Shown here: positions 6,671 through 14,392 of the stretch, piece by piece
How positions within the stretch are numbered: position 1 is the stretch's first letter
Layout: every line of letters starts with the position of its first letter
Source of the DNA: a bacterium
Lineage (GTDB): Bacteria > Bacillota > Clostridia > Oscillospirales > Acutalibacteraceae
Length of the DNA: 19,547 nt
NCBI GenBank assembly: GCA_004560045.1
Contig: SFWF01000022.1
Coordinates: 1-19,547 of the forward strand
Direction of reading: 5' to 3'
Made by a program: the position numbers and the translations under genes
The notes under the pieces: model-generated
What the model was told of the DNA's origin: nothing
The model's database searches: none
Seen by the model: only the letters and a program-made list of their open reading frames with translations

Positions 6671-8227
6671 ATGAGCGAATACTTTTCCTACTGTACCTAC
6701 GTTGAAAGCGAGGGCGAAAGGCTTTTCACGATGGTCTTTCTGCCGAGCAGGGAGGGTAAATTCCCCGCCATTATCTACCGCACGCCTTACGCCGACGGGG
6801 AGGAATTTTTAACCGACGCCGAGCTTATGGAGGATTTCGTAAAAAATCACAGAGGCGGGCTTGACTCGGGCTATGCCTTTATTTATCAGCACTGCAGAGG
6901 CCGAGGCAAGAGTAGCGGCGATTTTATTCCCTACCTTCACGAGAGGGAGGACACAAAGGCCCTTTATCAGTGGATAAGGGAGCAGGATTTTTACGACGGA
7001 AACCTATTTCTGACCGGTGGCAGCTACACCTCCTCGGTGCATTTTGCCGCCGCACCCTTTGACGAGGACATTAAGGGGGCGGTGCTGTGTATTCAGGACT
7101 GCGAGCGGTATAATATAAATTACCGAAACGGAATAGCGAAAACGGGAATGCACCTTAAATGGTATACCGAAAACTATAAGAAAAAGAGCCGCAGAAAAAC
7201 AGTTTTCGACGAAAAATATCTAATGACCCGACCCTTTTCCGATTTTTGCAAGGTAGCCCTCGGTGAAGAGGTTGAAAGCAAAACCGAATATTTATTTCAC
7301 CCCGATAAGAACGACCCCTTCTGGCAGACGAGAAACGGCGGCGGAGATGCTCACGAAGCGGTAAAGCACGCCAACATCCCGATACTTATTATCACGGGAG
7401 CCTTCGACATTTACGGAAAGATCCACGATATGTGGCGTGGAATGGACGAGGAGACCAAAAGCAAGTCCGCCCTTATCGTTCACCCAAATTGTCACAGAAT
7501 TTACGGCGAGGATTATCACGAGCTTTTTCCCTGCGGTGACGTTAAGGCAAATTTCGGCGGAGATCAGACCTGGTTTGATCATATTCTTTACGGCAAGCCT
7601 CTATCCTATGAGACGGGAAAGGTAACCTATTATTCCCTTTTCGAAAACCGCTGGAAGACCGACGATTATATTCAGCCCGAAAAGGAACTGACCTTTACTC
7701 TTGGAGAGGGCGAAAAAAGCTATTGCTACGACCCCTTAAACCCCGCAAGATTTAAGGGCGGCCTTACAAACGGCTGGGACGGCTCCGATTGGCAATATGC
7801 CCCAAACAGTCGACCCGACATTATTTCGGTATATACCGAGGACTTTGCCGAAGACACCGTTATAAAGGGCAAAATGAAGGCTCGGCTCACCGTAAAAAGC
7901 GACTGCGAAGACACGGGATTTTATATGCGAATAAGCATCAGAAAGCCCGAGGGCGATTTTGGTCTTCGTGATGATATTACAAAAATCTCAAATTTTAATC
8001 CCGATTATATGCCCGGCGAGGAAGCCGAGGTTCAGTTTAGCTTCGACGATATCTCCTTTATGGTGAAGAAGGGCGAGGCGCTTCGCATAGATATCTCATC
8101 CTCCTGCTTCCCCACCTTCCTACCCCACACGAATTTCAGAGGCGAATTTGCTGCGCAGACTGAAACAAGGGTAGCAAAGAATACTCTTTTCCTCGATAAA
8201 TCTTCAATTACGGTGTTTACCGAATAA
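6671..8227 (+). CDS. CocE/NonD-family hydrolase (X-Pro dipeptidyl-peptidase type)
   Basis: A 518-residue serine hydrolase of the PepX/CocE group, which cleaves esters or peptides such as acyl or X-Pro substrates. The N-terminal alpha/beta domain shows the oxyanion tyrosine in YRTPY (Tyr40), the nucleophile in GGSYTSS (Ser118), the acid in TGAFDIYGK (Asp246) and the base in HPNCH (His275). A beta-rich C-terminal domain (from about 330, ending RIDISSSCFPTFLPHTN) matches the jelly-roll PepX_C domain. No signal peptide is visible, so it is probably cytosolic. The nucleophile motif ends in Ser rather than the usual Gly (GxSYxG), a mild deviation. The true substrate cannot be inferred. Confidence 0.85.
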   Translation: MSEYFSYCTYVESEGERLFTMVFLPSREGKFPAIIYRTPYADGEEFLTDAELMEDFVKNHRGGLDSGYAFIYQHCRGRGKSSGDFIPYLHEREDTKALYQWIREQDFYDGNLFLTGGSYTSSVHFAAAPFDEDIKGAVLCIQDCERYNINYRNGIAKTGMHLKWYTENYKKKSRRKTVFDEKYLMTRPFSDFCKVALGEEVESKTEYLFHPDKNDPFWQTRNGGGDAHEAVKHANIPILIITGAFDIYGKIHDMWRGMDEETKSKSALIVHPNCHRIYGEDYHELFPCGDVKANFGGDQTWFDHILYGKPLSYETGKVTYYSLFENRWKTDDYIQPEKELTFTLGEGEKSYCYDPLNPARFKGGLTNGWDGSDWQYAPNSRPDIISVYTEDFAEDTVIKGKMKARLTVKSDCEDTGFYMRISIRKPEGDFGLRDDITKISNFNPDYMPGEEAEVQFSFDDISFMVKKGEALRIDISSSCFPTFLPHTNFRGEFAAQTETRVAKNTLFLDKSSITVFTE

Positions 8228-8274
8228 AAAACCGAGCAGGTTCAGGCGGGTGTGATTAGGGATTTACGATCATC

Positions 8275-8445
8275 GTAGGGGAGGGGCAAGGCCCGCCCGT
8301 GAGATATAAAAATTTCGTAAAAACCAAACGGCTGCCCTTGTGGGAACGGTCATTGGCCGCCCGATCAAACTTATCTTTTGATAATAGCCATATTTCTGTA
8401 ATTATATCTTCGTTTTGTAACGGGCGGGACTTGCCCCTCCCCTAC
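8275..8445. repeat. Inverted-repeat element with 26-bp arms (MITE- or REP-like)
   Basis: The arm at 8275-8300 (starts GTAGGGGAGGGGCAAGG) and the arm at 8420-8445 are reverse complements with one mismatch in 26. Weaker similarity continues outward (TTTACGATCATCG against TTTACGGATACCG). The 119-bp interior holds another GC-rich block (GGCCGCCCG near 8355) in AT-rich sequence and codes for nothing recognisable. Confidence 0.75.
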
Positions 8446-8477
8446 AACGGTATCCGTAAATTTTTTACAAAAAAGAA

Positions 8478-8511
8478 AGACGATATGTATAAACAAAAAT
8501 ACATATCGTCT
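8478..8511. terminator. Hairpin terminator, T-rich on both sides
   Basis: A 13-bp stem (8478-8490 with 8499-8511) has an eight-base loop. It is followed by AATTTTAT on the plus strand and by a long T-rich run on the minus strand. It probably ends CocE-type transcripts and backs up the rpsI terminator. Confidence 0.65.
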
Positions 8512-8568
8512 AATTTTATCCCTACGCATACCCACCTTGTGCTCGGTTTTTTGTTCAGAAAAAGAAAA

Positions 8569-8592
8569 GACCCTGTGGATTTCCACAGGGTC
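8569..8592 (-). terminator. Intrinsic terminator of rplM-rpsI
   Basis: GACCCTGTGG (8569-8578) pairs with 8583-8592 around a four-base loop. On the minus strand it is followed by TCTTTTCTTTTTC, 22 bp after the rpsI stop. Confidence 0.85.
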
Positions 8593-8613
8593 CTCAAGTT
8601 TGCGGTAATAGAA

Positions 8614-9012
8614 TTAACGCTTGGAGAACTGAGGTGCACGACGTGCGCCTTTGAGTCCGTACTTCTTTCTTTCCTTCATTCTGGGGTCGCGGGTAAGGAA
8701 TCCTGCCTTCTTGAGGGCGCCGCGGAGTTCGGCGTCGTACTGAAGAAGTGCACGGGAGAGACCGTGACGGATCGCACCTGCCTGACCGGTTACGCCACCG
8801 CCTGCAACGCGGCAAACGATGTCGAACTTGCCGTCGAGCTCGCAAAGAGCAAGAGGCTGACGAACGATTAACTTAAGAGTTTCGAGACCGAAATAATCGT
8901 CGATCTCACGATCGTTGATTATGATTTTTCCGGTTCCGTTATAAACGCGGACGCGGGCAACAGAGCTCTTTCTTCTGCCGGTTCCGTAAAAATAAGGCTT
9001 TCCTTCTATCAT
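8614..9012 (-). CDS. rpsI: 30S ribosomal protein S9
   Basis: S9 of the small ribosomal subunit; its C-terminal tail reaches the P-site tRNA. The 132-residue sequence has the family hallmarks YGTGRRKSSVARV near the start, VAGGGVTGQAGAIRHGLSRAL in the middle and the basic KKYGLKGARRAPQFSKR tail ending in the invariant SKR. It follows rplM by 17 bp, the near-universal bacterial arrangement, with its own AAAGGAG site. Confidence 0.97.
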   Translation of the reverse strand: MIEGKPYFYGTGRRKSSVARVRVYNGTGKIIINDREIDDYFGLETLKLIVRQPLALCELDGKFDIVCRVAGGGVTGQAGAIRHGLSRALLQYDAELRGALKKAGFLTRDPRMKERKKYGLKGARRAPQFSKR

Positions 9013-9029
9013 TACTCTGTGCTCCTTTC

Positions 9030-9455
9030 TTAGTCGATTACTTCGGGCTTCTGTGCAGCGTGAAGATGCTCAGAGCCCTTGTAGATGCGAAGTCTGGTAA
9101 GTGCTGCGCGGCCGATGGTAGTATCGGGAACCATTCCCTTAACGGCAAGCTCCATAGCCTTCTCGGGCTTTTGTGCCATTAAAGTAGCATACTTAACTTC
9201 CTTGAGGCTACCGACGTAGCCGGTGTGATGACGATAGTACTTTTTCTCGAGCTTTTTGCCGGTGAGAACAGCCTTCTCGGCGTTGATAACGATTACGTGA
9301 TCGCCACAGTCAACGTGAGGAGTGAACTCGGGCTTACCCTTACCGCGGAGAAGATCGGCAACCTTAGCTGCAGTTCTTCCGAGGGGCTTACCGGCGGCGT
9401 CGATTACATACCACTTGCGCTGAATCTCAGCGGGTTTTGCCATAAAAGTGGACAT
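9030..9455 (-). CDS. rplM: 50S ribosomal protein L13
   Basis: L13, an early-assembling 23S rRNA-binding protein of the large subunit. The 141-residue sequence shows the typical KWYVIDAAGKPLGRTAAKVA opening, the CGDHVIVINAEKAVLTG core and the GMVPDTTIGRAALTRLRIY segment with the HLHAAQKPE ending. GGAGGT lies eight bases before the ATG. First gene of the rplM-rpsI transcript. Confidence 0.97.
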   Translation of the reverse strand: MSTFMAKPAEIQRKWYVIDAAGKPLGRTAAKVADLLRGKGKPEFTPHVDCGDHVIVINAEKAVLTGKKLEKKYYRHHTGYVGSLKEVKYATLMAQKPEKAMELAVKGMVPDTTIGRAALTRLRIYKGSEHLHAAQKPEVID

Positions 9456-9499
9456 AACTTTTTACCTCCAAAAAATTCTTTTTTAGTTGATGCTTTGAT

Positions 9500-9528
9500 A
9501 TTATACCAACGCAGAGCGCCTTTGTCAA
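9500..9528 (-). promoter_or_regulatory. Consensus sigma-A promoter of rplM-rpsI
   Basis: A perfect TTGACA (9523-9528) and a perfect TATAAT (9500-9505) are separated by exactly 17 bp on the minus strand. The implied 5' leader is only about 40 nt. Confidence 0.9.
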
Positions 9529-9641
9529 CACCTTTTTTTAAAAATTTTAATTTAGCAAATGCGTTCTCGTTTTTGCTTCGTTTTTCTCGTTTTTTCTCTT
9601 GTTTTCTAATTTATTATTTTTCGTTTTTTGTTTAAAAATTA

Positions 9642-9672
9642 ACCTCCGAGAAGAAATTTTCCTCTCGGAGGT
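9642..9672 (-). terminator. Intrinsic terminator of uppP
   Basis: A 10-bp stem (9642-9651 with 9663-9672) lies six bases past the uppP stop, with TAATTTTTAAAC following on the minus strand. Confidence 0.75.
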
Positions 9673-9677
9673 AAATT

Positions 9678-10517
9678 TTATGCGAATATCCAGAAATAGC
9701 CGAGAACAAGAAGTCCCAAAGCGATTCGGTAGTAGCCGAAAATCTTGAAATCCTTTTTCTTTATATAGCCAAGCAGGAATTTTATCGCAAATATCGAAAC
9801 GATAAAGGCGGTAACCATTCCGACGGCAAGGACTACGAACTCCATTCCCGTAAAGACGAAGCCGAATTTTAGTATTTTCAGCAGACTTGCTCCCGCGATA
9901 ACGGGTACCGCTAAGAAAAAGCTGAATTCGGCGGCAACCGTTCTCGAAACACCGATTATTATGGCGCCTAAAATAGTAGCGCCCGAACGGGAGGTTCCGG
10001 GAATTATTGCGAGGACCTGAAACAGTCCGATAAGAAAGGCGTCCCAATAGGAAAGGGACTTCATAGAGAGGGTTTTCGGTTTTCGGTTTTTATTGATAAG
10101 CTCAATAATTATAAACAGAATACCGTAGATTATAAGGGTCGCCGAAATAACGGTGGCCTCGGTTTTTCCGTCACCGACAAGGGCTTCTACCCAGTCGTCG
10201 AGGAAAAGTCCCGCAAACACGGCAGGTATTGCCGCAACGAAGACCTTCGACCACACCATTATACTTTTACGCTTTATATAACCCTTCTCTTTGGTCGTAA
10301 AGGGCCATATTTTGTTCCAGAAGATAACTACGACGGCAAGGATCGCGCCAAGCTGTATAACGTAGTCGAACATATCGTAAAAGCCGGGGGTTATGTCGGG
10401 GCTTTCGAATTTAAGGAAGTTTCCCGTAAGCTTTAGGTGACCCGTACTGCTTATAGGGAGCCATTCGGTAATGCCCTCGACAAGGCCGAGGATTATCGTT
10501 CTGATTATATCCAACAT
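9678..10517 (-). CDS. uppP: Undecaprenyl-diphosphate phosphatase
   Basis: An integral membrane enzyme that dephosphorylates undecaprenyl pyrophosphate, recycling the lipid carrier for peptidoglycan and other wall polymers; it confers bacitracin resistance when abundant (the BacA family). The two catalytic motifs are present: EGITEWLPISSTGH (15-28) and PGTSRSG (173-179). About seven or eight hydrophobic segments fill the rest. ATG at 10517 was chosen because AAGGTG, which contains a GTG at 10526, is then a properly spaced ribosome binding site. It is the last minus-strand gene after glgA but has its own promoter and a long hairpin upstream. Confidence 0.95.
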   Translation of the reverse strand: MLDIIRTIILGLVEGITEWLPISSTGHLKLTGNFLKFESPDITPGFYDMFDYVIQLGAILAVVVIFWNKIWPFTTKEKGYIKRKSIMVWSKVFVAAIPAVFAGLFLDDWVEALVGDGKTEATVISATLIIYGILFIIIELINKNRKPKTLSMKSLSYWDAFLIGLFQVLAIIPGTSRSGATILGAIIIGVSRTVAAEFSFFLAVPVIAGASLLKILKFGFVFTGMEFVVLAVGMVTAFIVSIFAIKFLLGYIKKKDFKIFGYYRIALGLLVLGYFWIFA

Positions 10518-10534
10518 ATGATTCACCTTATTTT

Positions 10535-10567
10535 AATACTCTCTGCGCAAAACACGCAGAGAGTATT
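10535..10567 (-). terminator. 13-bp hairpin between glgA and uppP
   Basis: Arms 10535-10547 and 10555-10567 are perfectly complementary around a seven-base loop (AATACTCTCTGCG and its complement). It lies four bases past the glgA stop. The following minus-strand sequence (AAAATAAGG) has no T tract, so it is a weak intrinsic terminator. It overlaps the -10/+1 region of the uppP promoter and could instead be an operator. Confidence 0.45.
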
Positions 10568-10593
10568 ATACTACAGAACAACTTCTTTGTAAA
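10565..10593 (-). promoter_or_regulatory. Sigma-A promoter of uppP
   Basis: On the minus strand TTTACA (10588-10593) and TATAAT (10565-10570) are 17 bp apart. They overlap the glgA stop codon, so uppP can be expressed apart from the glg genes. Confidence 0.65.
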
Positions 10594-11989
10594 GTTTAAT
10601 ATATTCGCCTGCCGAAACGTTCCAGCTGTTGTCGATACTAAGAGCGTTTTCGACCATATTCGTCCAGGCCGCCTTATCGCCGTATTTTCCGAAGGCGCGC
10701 CAGATAGTTTCGAGCATTTCGTGAGCGTTATAGTTTTCGAATACGAAGCCGTTGCCGTTTTCCTTTTCGATATCGATGATGGTATCGGCAAGACCGCCCG
10801 TTTTACGGACTATCGGAATGGTACCGTAGCGGAGAGCTATCATCTGCGCAAGGCCGCAAGGCTCGCTCTTAGAGGGCATAAGGAAGATATCGGCGCCTGC
10901 GTAGATCTTACGGGCGAGGTCGGGGATAAAGCCTAATTTAAAGCCTACCTTATCGGGATATTTCTTTGACATTTCGTAGAAGAAGGTCTCGAATTCCCAG
11001 TCGCCCGAGCCGAGGATCACTACCTGAAGGTCGGCCTTAAGCATATCCTCAAACACGCATTTTACAAGGTCGAAGCCCTTATGACCTACAAGGCGGGAAA
11101 CTATTCCGAAAACGGGCACCTCCGCTCTTTGGGGCAGGTTCATATACTTTTGAAGCTCGGCCTTGTTGACTGCCTTACCCGAGGGGTCGGCGGCCGAGTA
11201 GTTTTTAAAGACGGCGGGGTCGGTCTCAGGGTCGTAGACCACGGTATCGATTCCGTTTACTATTCCGCAGAGTTTAAACTTAAAGTTCTCTAAAATACAG
11301 TTAAGCCCGTGAGAATAATATGGGGTTAAAATCTCCTTAGCGTAGGTTGGAGAAACGGTGGTTATCTTATCCGAGCACTGAATCGCGGCCTTCATAAGAT
11401 TTACGCAGCCGTCGTACTCTACAAGCCCCTTATCCTTCTCGTCGAGACCCAAAACATCGCTGATAAGCTCGTAGCCGTATTTGCCCTGATACTGAATATT
11501 ATGGATCGTATAGACGATTTTAATATTCTTATAAAGGGGGTTATACTTATAGAAACGGTCGAGGTAGACGGGGGTCATGGCCGTCTGCCAATCGTTGCAG
11601 TGGATAATGTCGGGGGTATAGTCGATATAAGGAATTATCTCGAGTACCGCGCGGGAGAAGAAGGCAAAGCGCTCGGCGTCGTCGTAATGACCGTAGAGGC
11701 CGTCTCTTTTAAAGTAGTACAGGTTATCGAGAAGATAATATACGACTCCGTCGTAGCGGGCCTCAAATATACCGCAGTACTGACGTCGCCAGGCAACGGG
11801 TACGGTTATCGAGGTTATAAACTTCATTTCGGCCCTCAGTTCTTCGGGTACACTTGAATAAAGGGGCATAACGACGCGACAGCCTACGAAGCGCCGTCTC
11901 AGAGCCTTTGGAAGGGCGCCTGCGACGTCGGCAAGTCCGCCCGACATAGCGAAGGGATAAGCTTCACTTGATGCGTAGAGTATTTTCAT
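10571..11989 (-). CDS. glgA: Glycogen synthase (GT5, ADP-glucose type)
   Basis: The enzyme transfers glucose from ADP-glucose to the non-reducing end of alpha-1,4-glucan. The 472-residue protein has the two GT-B domains of family GT5: the N-terminal SGGLADVAGALPKAL (16-30), then SRLVGHKG (298-305), SEPCGL (375-380) and RKTGGL (395-400) of the C-terminal ADP-glucose site. The N-terminal KxGGL lysine (Lys15 of the E. coli enzyme) is replaced by Met15; I believe related clostridial enzymes also lack it, but this is from memory. A GGAGG site precedes the ATG. It follows glgD by 24 bp in the glg operon. Confidence 0.95.
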   Translation of the reverse strand: MKILYASSEAYPFAMSGGLADVAGALPKALRRRFVGCRVVMPLYSSVPEELRAEMKFITSITVPVAWRRQYCGIFEARYDGVVYYLLDNLYYFKRDGLYGHYDDAERFAFFSRAVLEIIPYIDYTPDIIHCNDWQTAMTPVYLDRFYKYNPLYKNIKIVYTIHNIQYQGKYGYELISDVLGLDEKDKGLVEYDGCVNLMKAAIQCSDKITTVSPTYAKEILTPYYSHGLNCILENFKFKLCGIVNGIDTVVYDPETDPAVFKNYSAADPSGKAVNKAELQKYMNLPQRAEVPVFGIVSRLVGHKGFDLVKCVFEDMLKADLQVVILGSGDWEFETFFYEMSKKYPDKVGFKLGFIPDLARKIYAGADIFLMPSKSEPCGLAQMIALRYGTIPIVRKTGGLADTIIDIEKENGNGFVFENYNAHEMLETIWRAFGKYGDKAAWTNMVENALSIDNSWNVSAGEYIKLYKEVVL

Positions 11990-12013
11990 TTGGTTCCTCC
12001 GTGGTTCGGATTT

Positions 12014-13123
12014 TTATATTACAGAATTTTTATATATGTAGGGGGTATCCTTTTTACCGTCGAGCTGCTGATTATCGGTTATCTTAACAAAGCGGTCGGT
12101 AATAATGTTTTTGACCACGCTGTCGCGGCCGACAACGGTACCCTCCATAAGTATACAGTTTTCGATTACGGCGCCGCGGCCTACCTTAACACCGCGGAAA
12201 AGCACGCTGTTTTTAACGGTGCCCTCGATTATACAGCCGTCGGCAATAAGTGCGTTCTTGGTTTTGGCCGAAATGCCGTATTTTGCGGGCATATCATCGC
12301 GGGTCTTGGTGTAAACGGGGTTGTTACGGCTGAATACATCGTTTCTGACATCCTCCTTAAGGATATCGAGGTTGGCCTTATAATAGCTTTCCATACTATC
12401 CATAACGGCGGCGTAGCCGGTATGCTCATAGCCGTAGATGCGGTATTTTCCGTAGCCCTTAGAGAAAATTCCGTGCGAAAGGCTTACGCGTCCGGCATTT
12501 ATCTCGGAAACGACGATATCGATAAGCAGCTGCCTTCCCATTACAACAATGTCGAGGCTATAGTCGCAGTTCATACGCTCCTCGAAGTTGACGGCGGTTA
12601 TGCGTCCGTCGGAATCGAAGCGGAAATCCATCATATCGTTCTGACCCTCGGGCTTATCGCCGCGGGTATAAACGACGGTTACCTCGGCATCCTTTTCCTT
12701 ATGGTATCTCAGGACGTTTTTCATATCGATGTTTGCAACTACGTCAGAGTCATAGAGAACTACGTTTTCCTCGCTCGATTCAAGGAGATATTCGAGAATT
12801 CCGTAGATAGCCTCGAGACGTCCCTTGTAGACCTGAGCCTCGGGGGAAGCGTAGGGAGGAAGAATAGCGAGACCGCCGTTTTTACGGTCTAAATCCCAGG
12901 GCTTACCGTTACCTACGTGGTTCATAAGAGAATGATAATTAGCCTTTGTGATTATGCCGACCTTGTCGATACCTGCGTTAGAGAGATTGGAAAGGGCAAA
13001 ATCGATAAGACGGTAGCGTCCGCCGAAGGGCAGAGAGGCCATAGAGCGCTGCTTCGTGAGGTCACCCAGCAGTGCGTCGTGAGAGTTTGCAAAAATTATT
13101 CCTAAGGTGTTATTGGTGATCAT
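12014..13123 (-). CDS. glgD: ADP-glucose pyrophosphorylase, GlgD subunit
   Basis: The non-catalytic partner of GlgC in Firmicutes; it forms hetero-oligomers and modulates activity. The nucleotidyltransferase fold is recognisable (PFGGRYRLIDFALSNLSNAG, 32-51; GNGKPWDLDRKNGG, 71-84) with a left-handed beta-helix C-terminus (ADGCIIEGTVKNSVLFRG). The phosphate-binding GGxGxRL loop is replaced by NSHDALLG (13-20), and the catalytic GDH motif by DSD (125-127). The start is the ATG at 13123, overlapping the glgC stop as ATGA. The frame stays open another 34 codons upstream, but those residues are low-complexity and overlap glgC. Confidence 0.93.
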   Translation of the reverse strand: MITNNTLGIIFANSHDALLGDLTKQRSMASLPFGGRYRLIDFALSNLSNAGIDKVGIITKANYHSLMNHVGNGKPWDLDRKNGGLAILPPYASPEAQVYKGRLEAIYGILEYLLESSEENVVLYDSDVVANIDMKNVLRYHKEKDAEVTVVYTRGDKPEGQNDMMDFRFDSDGRITAVNFEERMNCDYSLDIVVMGRQLLIDIVVSEINAGRVSLSHGIFSKGYGKYRIYGYEHTGYAAVMDSMESYYKANLDILKEDVRNDVFSRNNPVYTKTRDDMPAKYGISAKTKNALIADGCIIEGTVKNSVLFRGVKVGRGAVIENCILMEGTVVGRDSVVKNIITDRFVKITDNQQLDGKKDTPYIYKNSVI

Positions 13124-14337
13124 ACGTTTTCGCCCTCCGCAACTTCGCTTGTAATCATTTTGCCGGCAGAGACAAAAGCTCCCTTGCCGACCGTGAGGCC
13201 TTCGCCTATAACGGCGATTCCCCAATCCTTAATATCCCCTACCGATTCGGGAGACTGACCAACGACGGCATTCTCCTCGATAACGGTATCCTCGGCAACT
13301 ATTGCGTAGCGTACTACGGCGCCCTTCTTGATTCGTGAGCCCGGCATAACGAGAGAATATTCTACGGTTGCGCCCTCTTCTACCGTAACGTTTTCGAAAA
13401 GGATAGAGAAGTCGAGATGACCGTAAACGTTACAGCCGACGGTTACGAGAGAATTTTCAACCTTGGCAGTATCGGCTATGTACTGAGGGGGAAGTCCCTG
13501 CGTTCCCGAATAGATCTTCCACTTCGGGTCGGAAAGGTTAAGGTCGATCTTGGGATTTAAGAGGTCGAGGTTAGCGTCCCAAAGGGATTCGATGGTTCCG
13601 ACGTCCTTCCAATAATCACCGAAACGGTAGACCTGCATCTTGTTTCCGTCGGCCAGCATGGTGGGAAGGATATCCTTACCGAAGTCGTTATGTGAGCCTT
13701 CCTTGGCCTCGTCCTCGGTAAGATACTTGCGAAGCTTATCCCAATTAAATACGTAAATACCCATAGATGCAAGGTTGCTCTTGGGGACCTTGGGTTTTTC
13801 CTCGAATTCGTAGATCGAGCCGTCCTCGTTGGCATTTATGATACCGAAACGGGAGGCCTCCTCCATAGGAACCTCGATAACCGAGATGGTGCAGTCGGCG
13901 TTTGTGGCCTTATGCTCCTCGATCATCTTGGAATAGTCCATTTTATAGATGTGGTCGCCCGAAAGGATAAGGACGTATTCGGGGTTATAGCGCTCGATAA
14001 AGTTGATGTTCTGATAGATCGCATTGGCCGTTCCCTTGTACCAGTCGGCACCGCTGGTATGCTGATAAGGGGGAAGCACGTGAACTCCGCCCGACTGACG
14101 GTCGAGGTCCCAGTGCTTTCCGCTTCCTACGTAGTCGGCAAGCTCAAGGGGCTGATACTGAGTCAGTATTCCGACCGTATCAATTCCCGAATTTGCGCAG
14201 TTGGAAAGAGGGAAATCGATAATTCGGTATTTTCCGCCGTAGGGTACGGCGGGCTTGGCGATCTTACGGGTAAGAACTCCGAGTCGGCTTCCCTGTCCAC
14301 CTGCAAGTAACATTGCTACACATTCTGTCTTTTTCAA
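13120..14337 (-). CDS. glgC: Glucose-1-phosphate adenylyltransferase, catalytic subunit
   Basis: Makes ADP-glucose from ATP and glucose-1-phosphate, the committed step of bacterial glycogen synthesis. The pyrophosphorylase loop GGQGSRL (13-19), the YGGKYRIIDFPLSNCANSG block, the catalytic SGDHIYKMD (Asp128) and EEKPK are intact, and the C-terminal beta-helix carries allosteric sites in this family. TTG at 14337 is preferred: AGGAG abuts the ATG at 14346 too closely but is well spaced for the TTG, and the resulting MKKTECVAMLLAGGQG start fits the family. The ATG would add three residues. It is 55 bp after glgB and overlaps glgD by four bases. Confidence 0.95.
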   Translation of the reverse strand: MKKTECVAMLLAGGQGSRLGVLTRKIAKPAVPYGGKYRIIDFPLSNCANSGIDTVGILTQYQPLELADYVGSGKHWDLDRQSGGVHVLPPYQHTSGADWYKGTANAIYQNINFIERYNPEYVLILSGDHIYKMDYSKMIEEHKATNADCTISVIEVPMEEASRFGIINANEDGSIYEFEEKPKVPKSNLASMGIYVFNWDKLRKYLTEDEAKEGSHNDFGKDILPTMLADGNKMQVYRFGDYWKDVGTIESLWDANLDLLNPKIDLNLSDPKWKIYSGTQGLPPQYIADTAKVENSLVTVGCNVYGHLDFSILFENVTVEEGATVEYSLVMPGSRIKKGAVVRYAIVAEDTVIEENAVVGQSPESVGDIKDWGIAVIGEGLTVGKGAFVSAGKMITSEVAEGENV

Positions 14338-14392
14338 AACTCTCATCTCCTGATGATTTTTATATTTAAGTTATATTATAAGAGAGGACAAC

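Larger units (their letters stand above)
8228..8613. other. Non-coding stretch with an inverted-repeat element and two hairpin terminators
   Basis: No credible gene lies here; it separates the CocE-type gene from rpsI, which converge. It holds a 171-bp inverted-repeat element (8275-8445) and two terminator hairpins (8478-8511 and 8569-8592), listed separately. Confidence 0.7.

Noticed and set aside
9456..9500. Structured L13 autoregulatory leader RNA
   Set aside because: The promoter implies a leader of only about 40 nt and no clear structured element is visible in it.
11990..12892. Long plus-strand open frame opposite glgD (300 codons)
   Set aside because: It lies antisense to the clearly identified glgD, has no family-like motifs, and reflects codon bias of the true gene.
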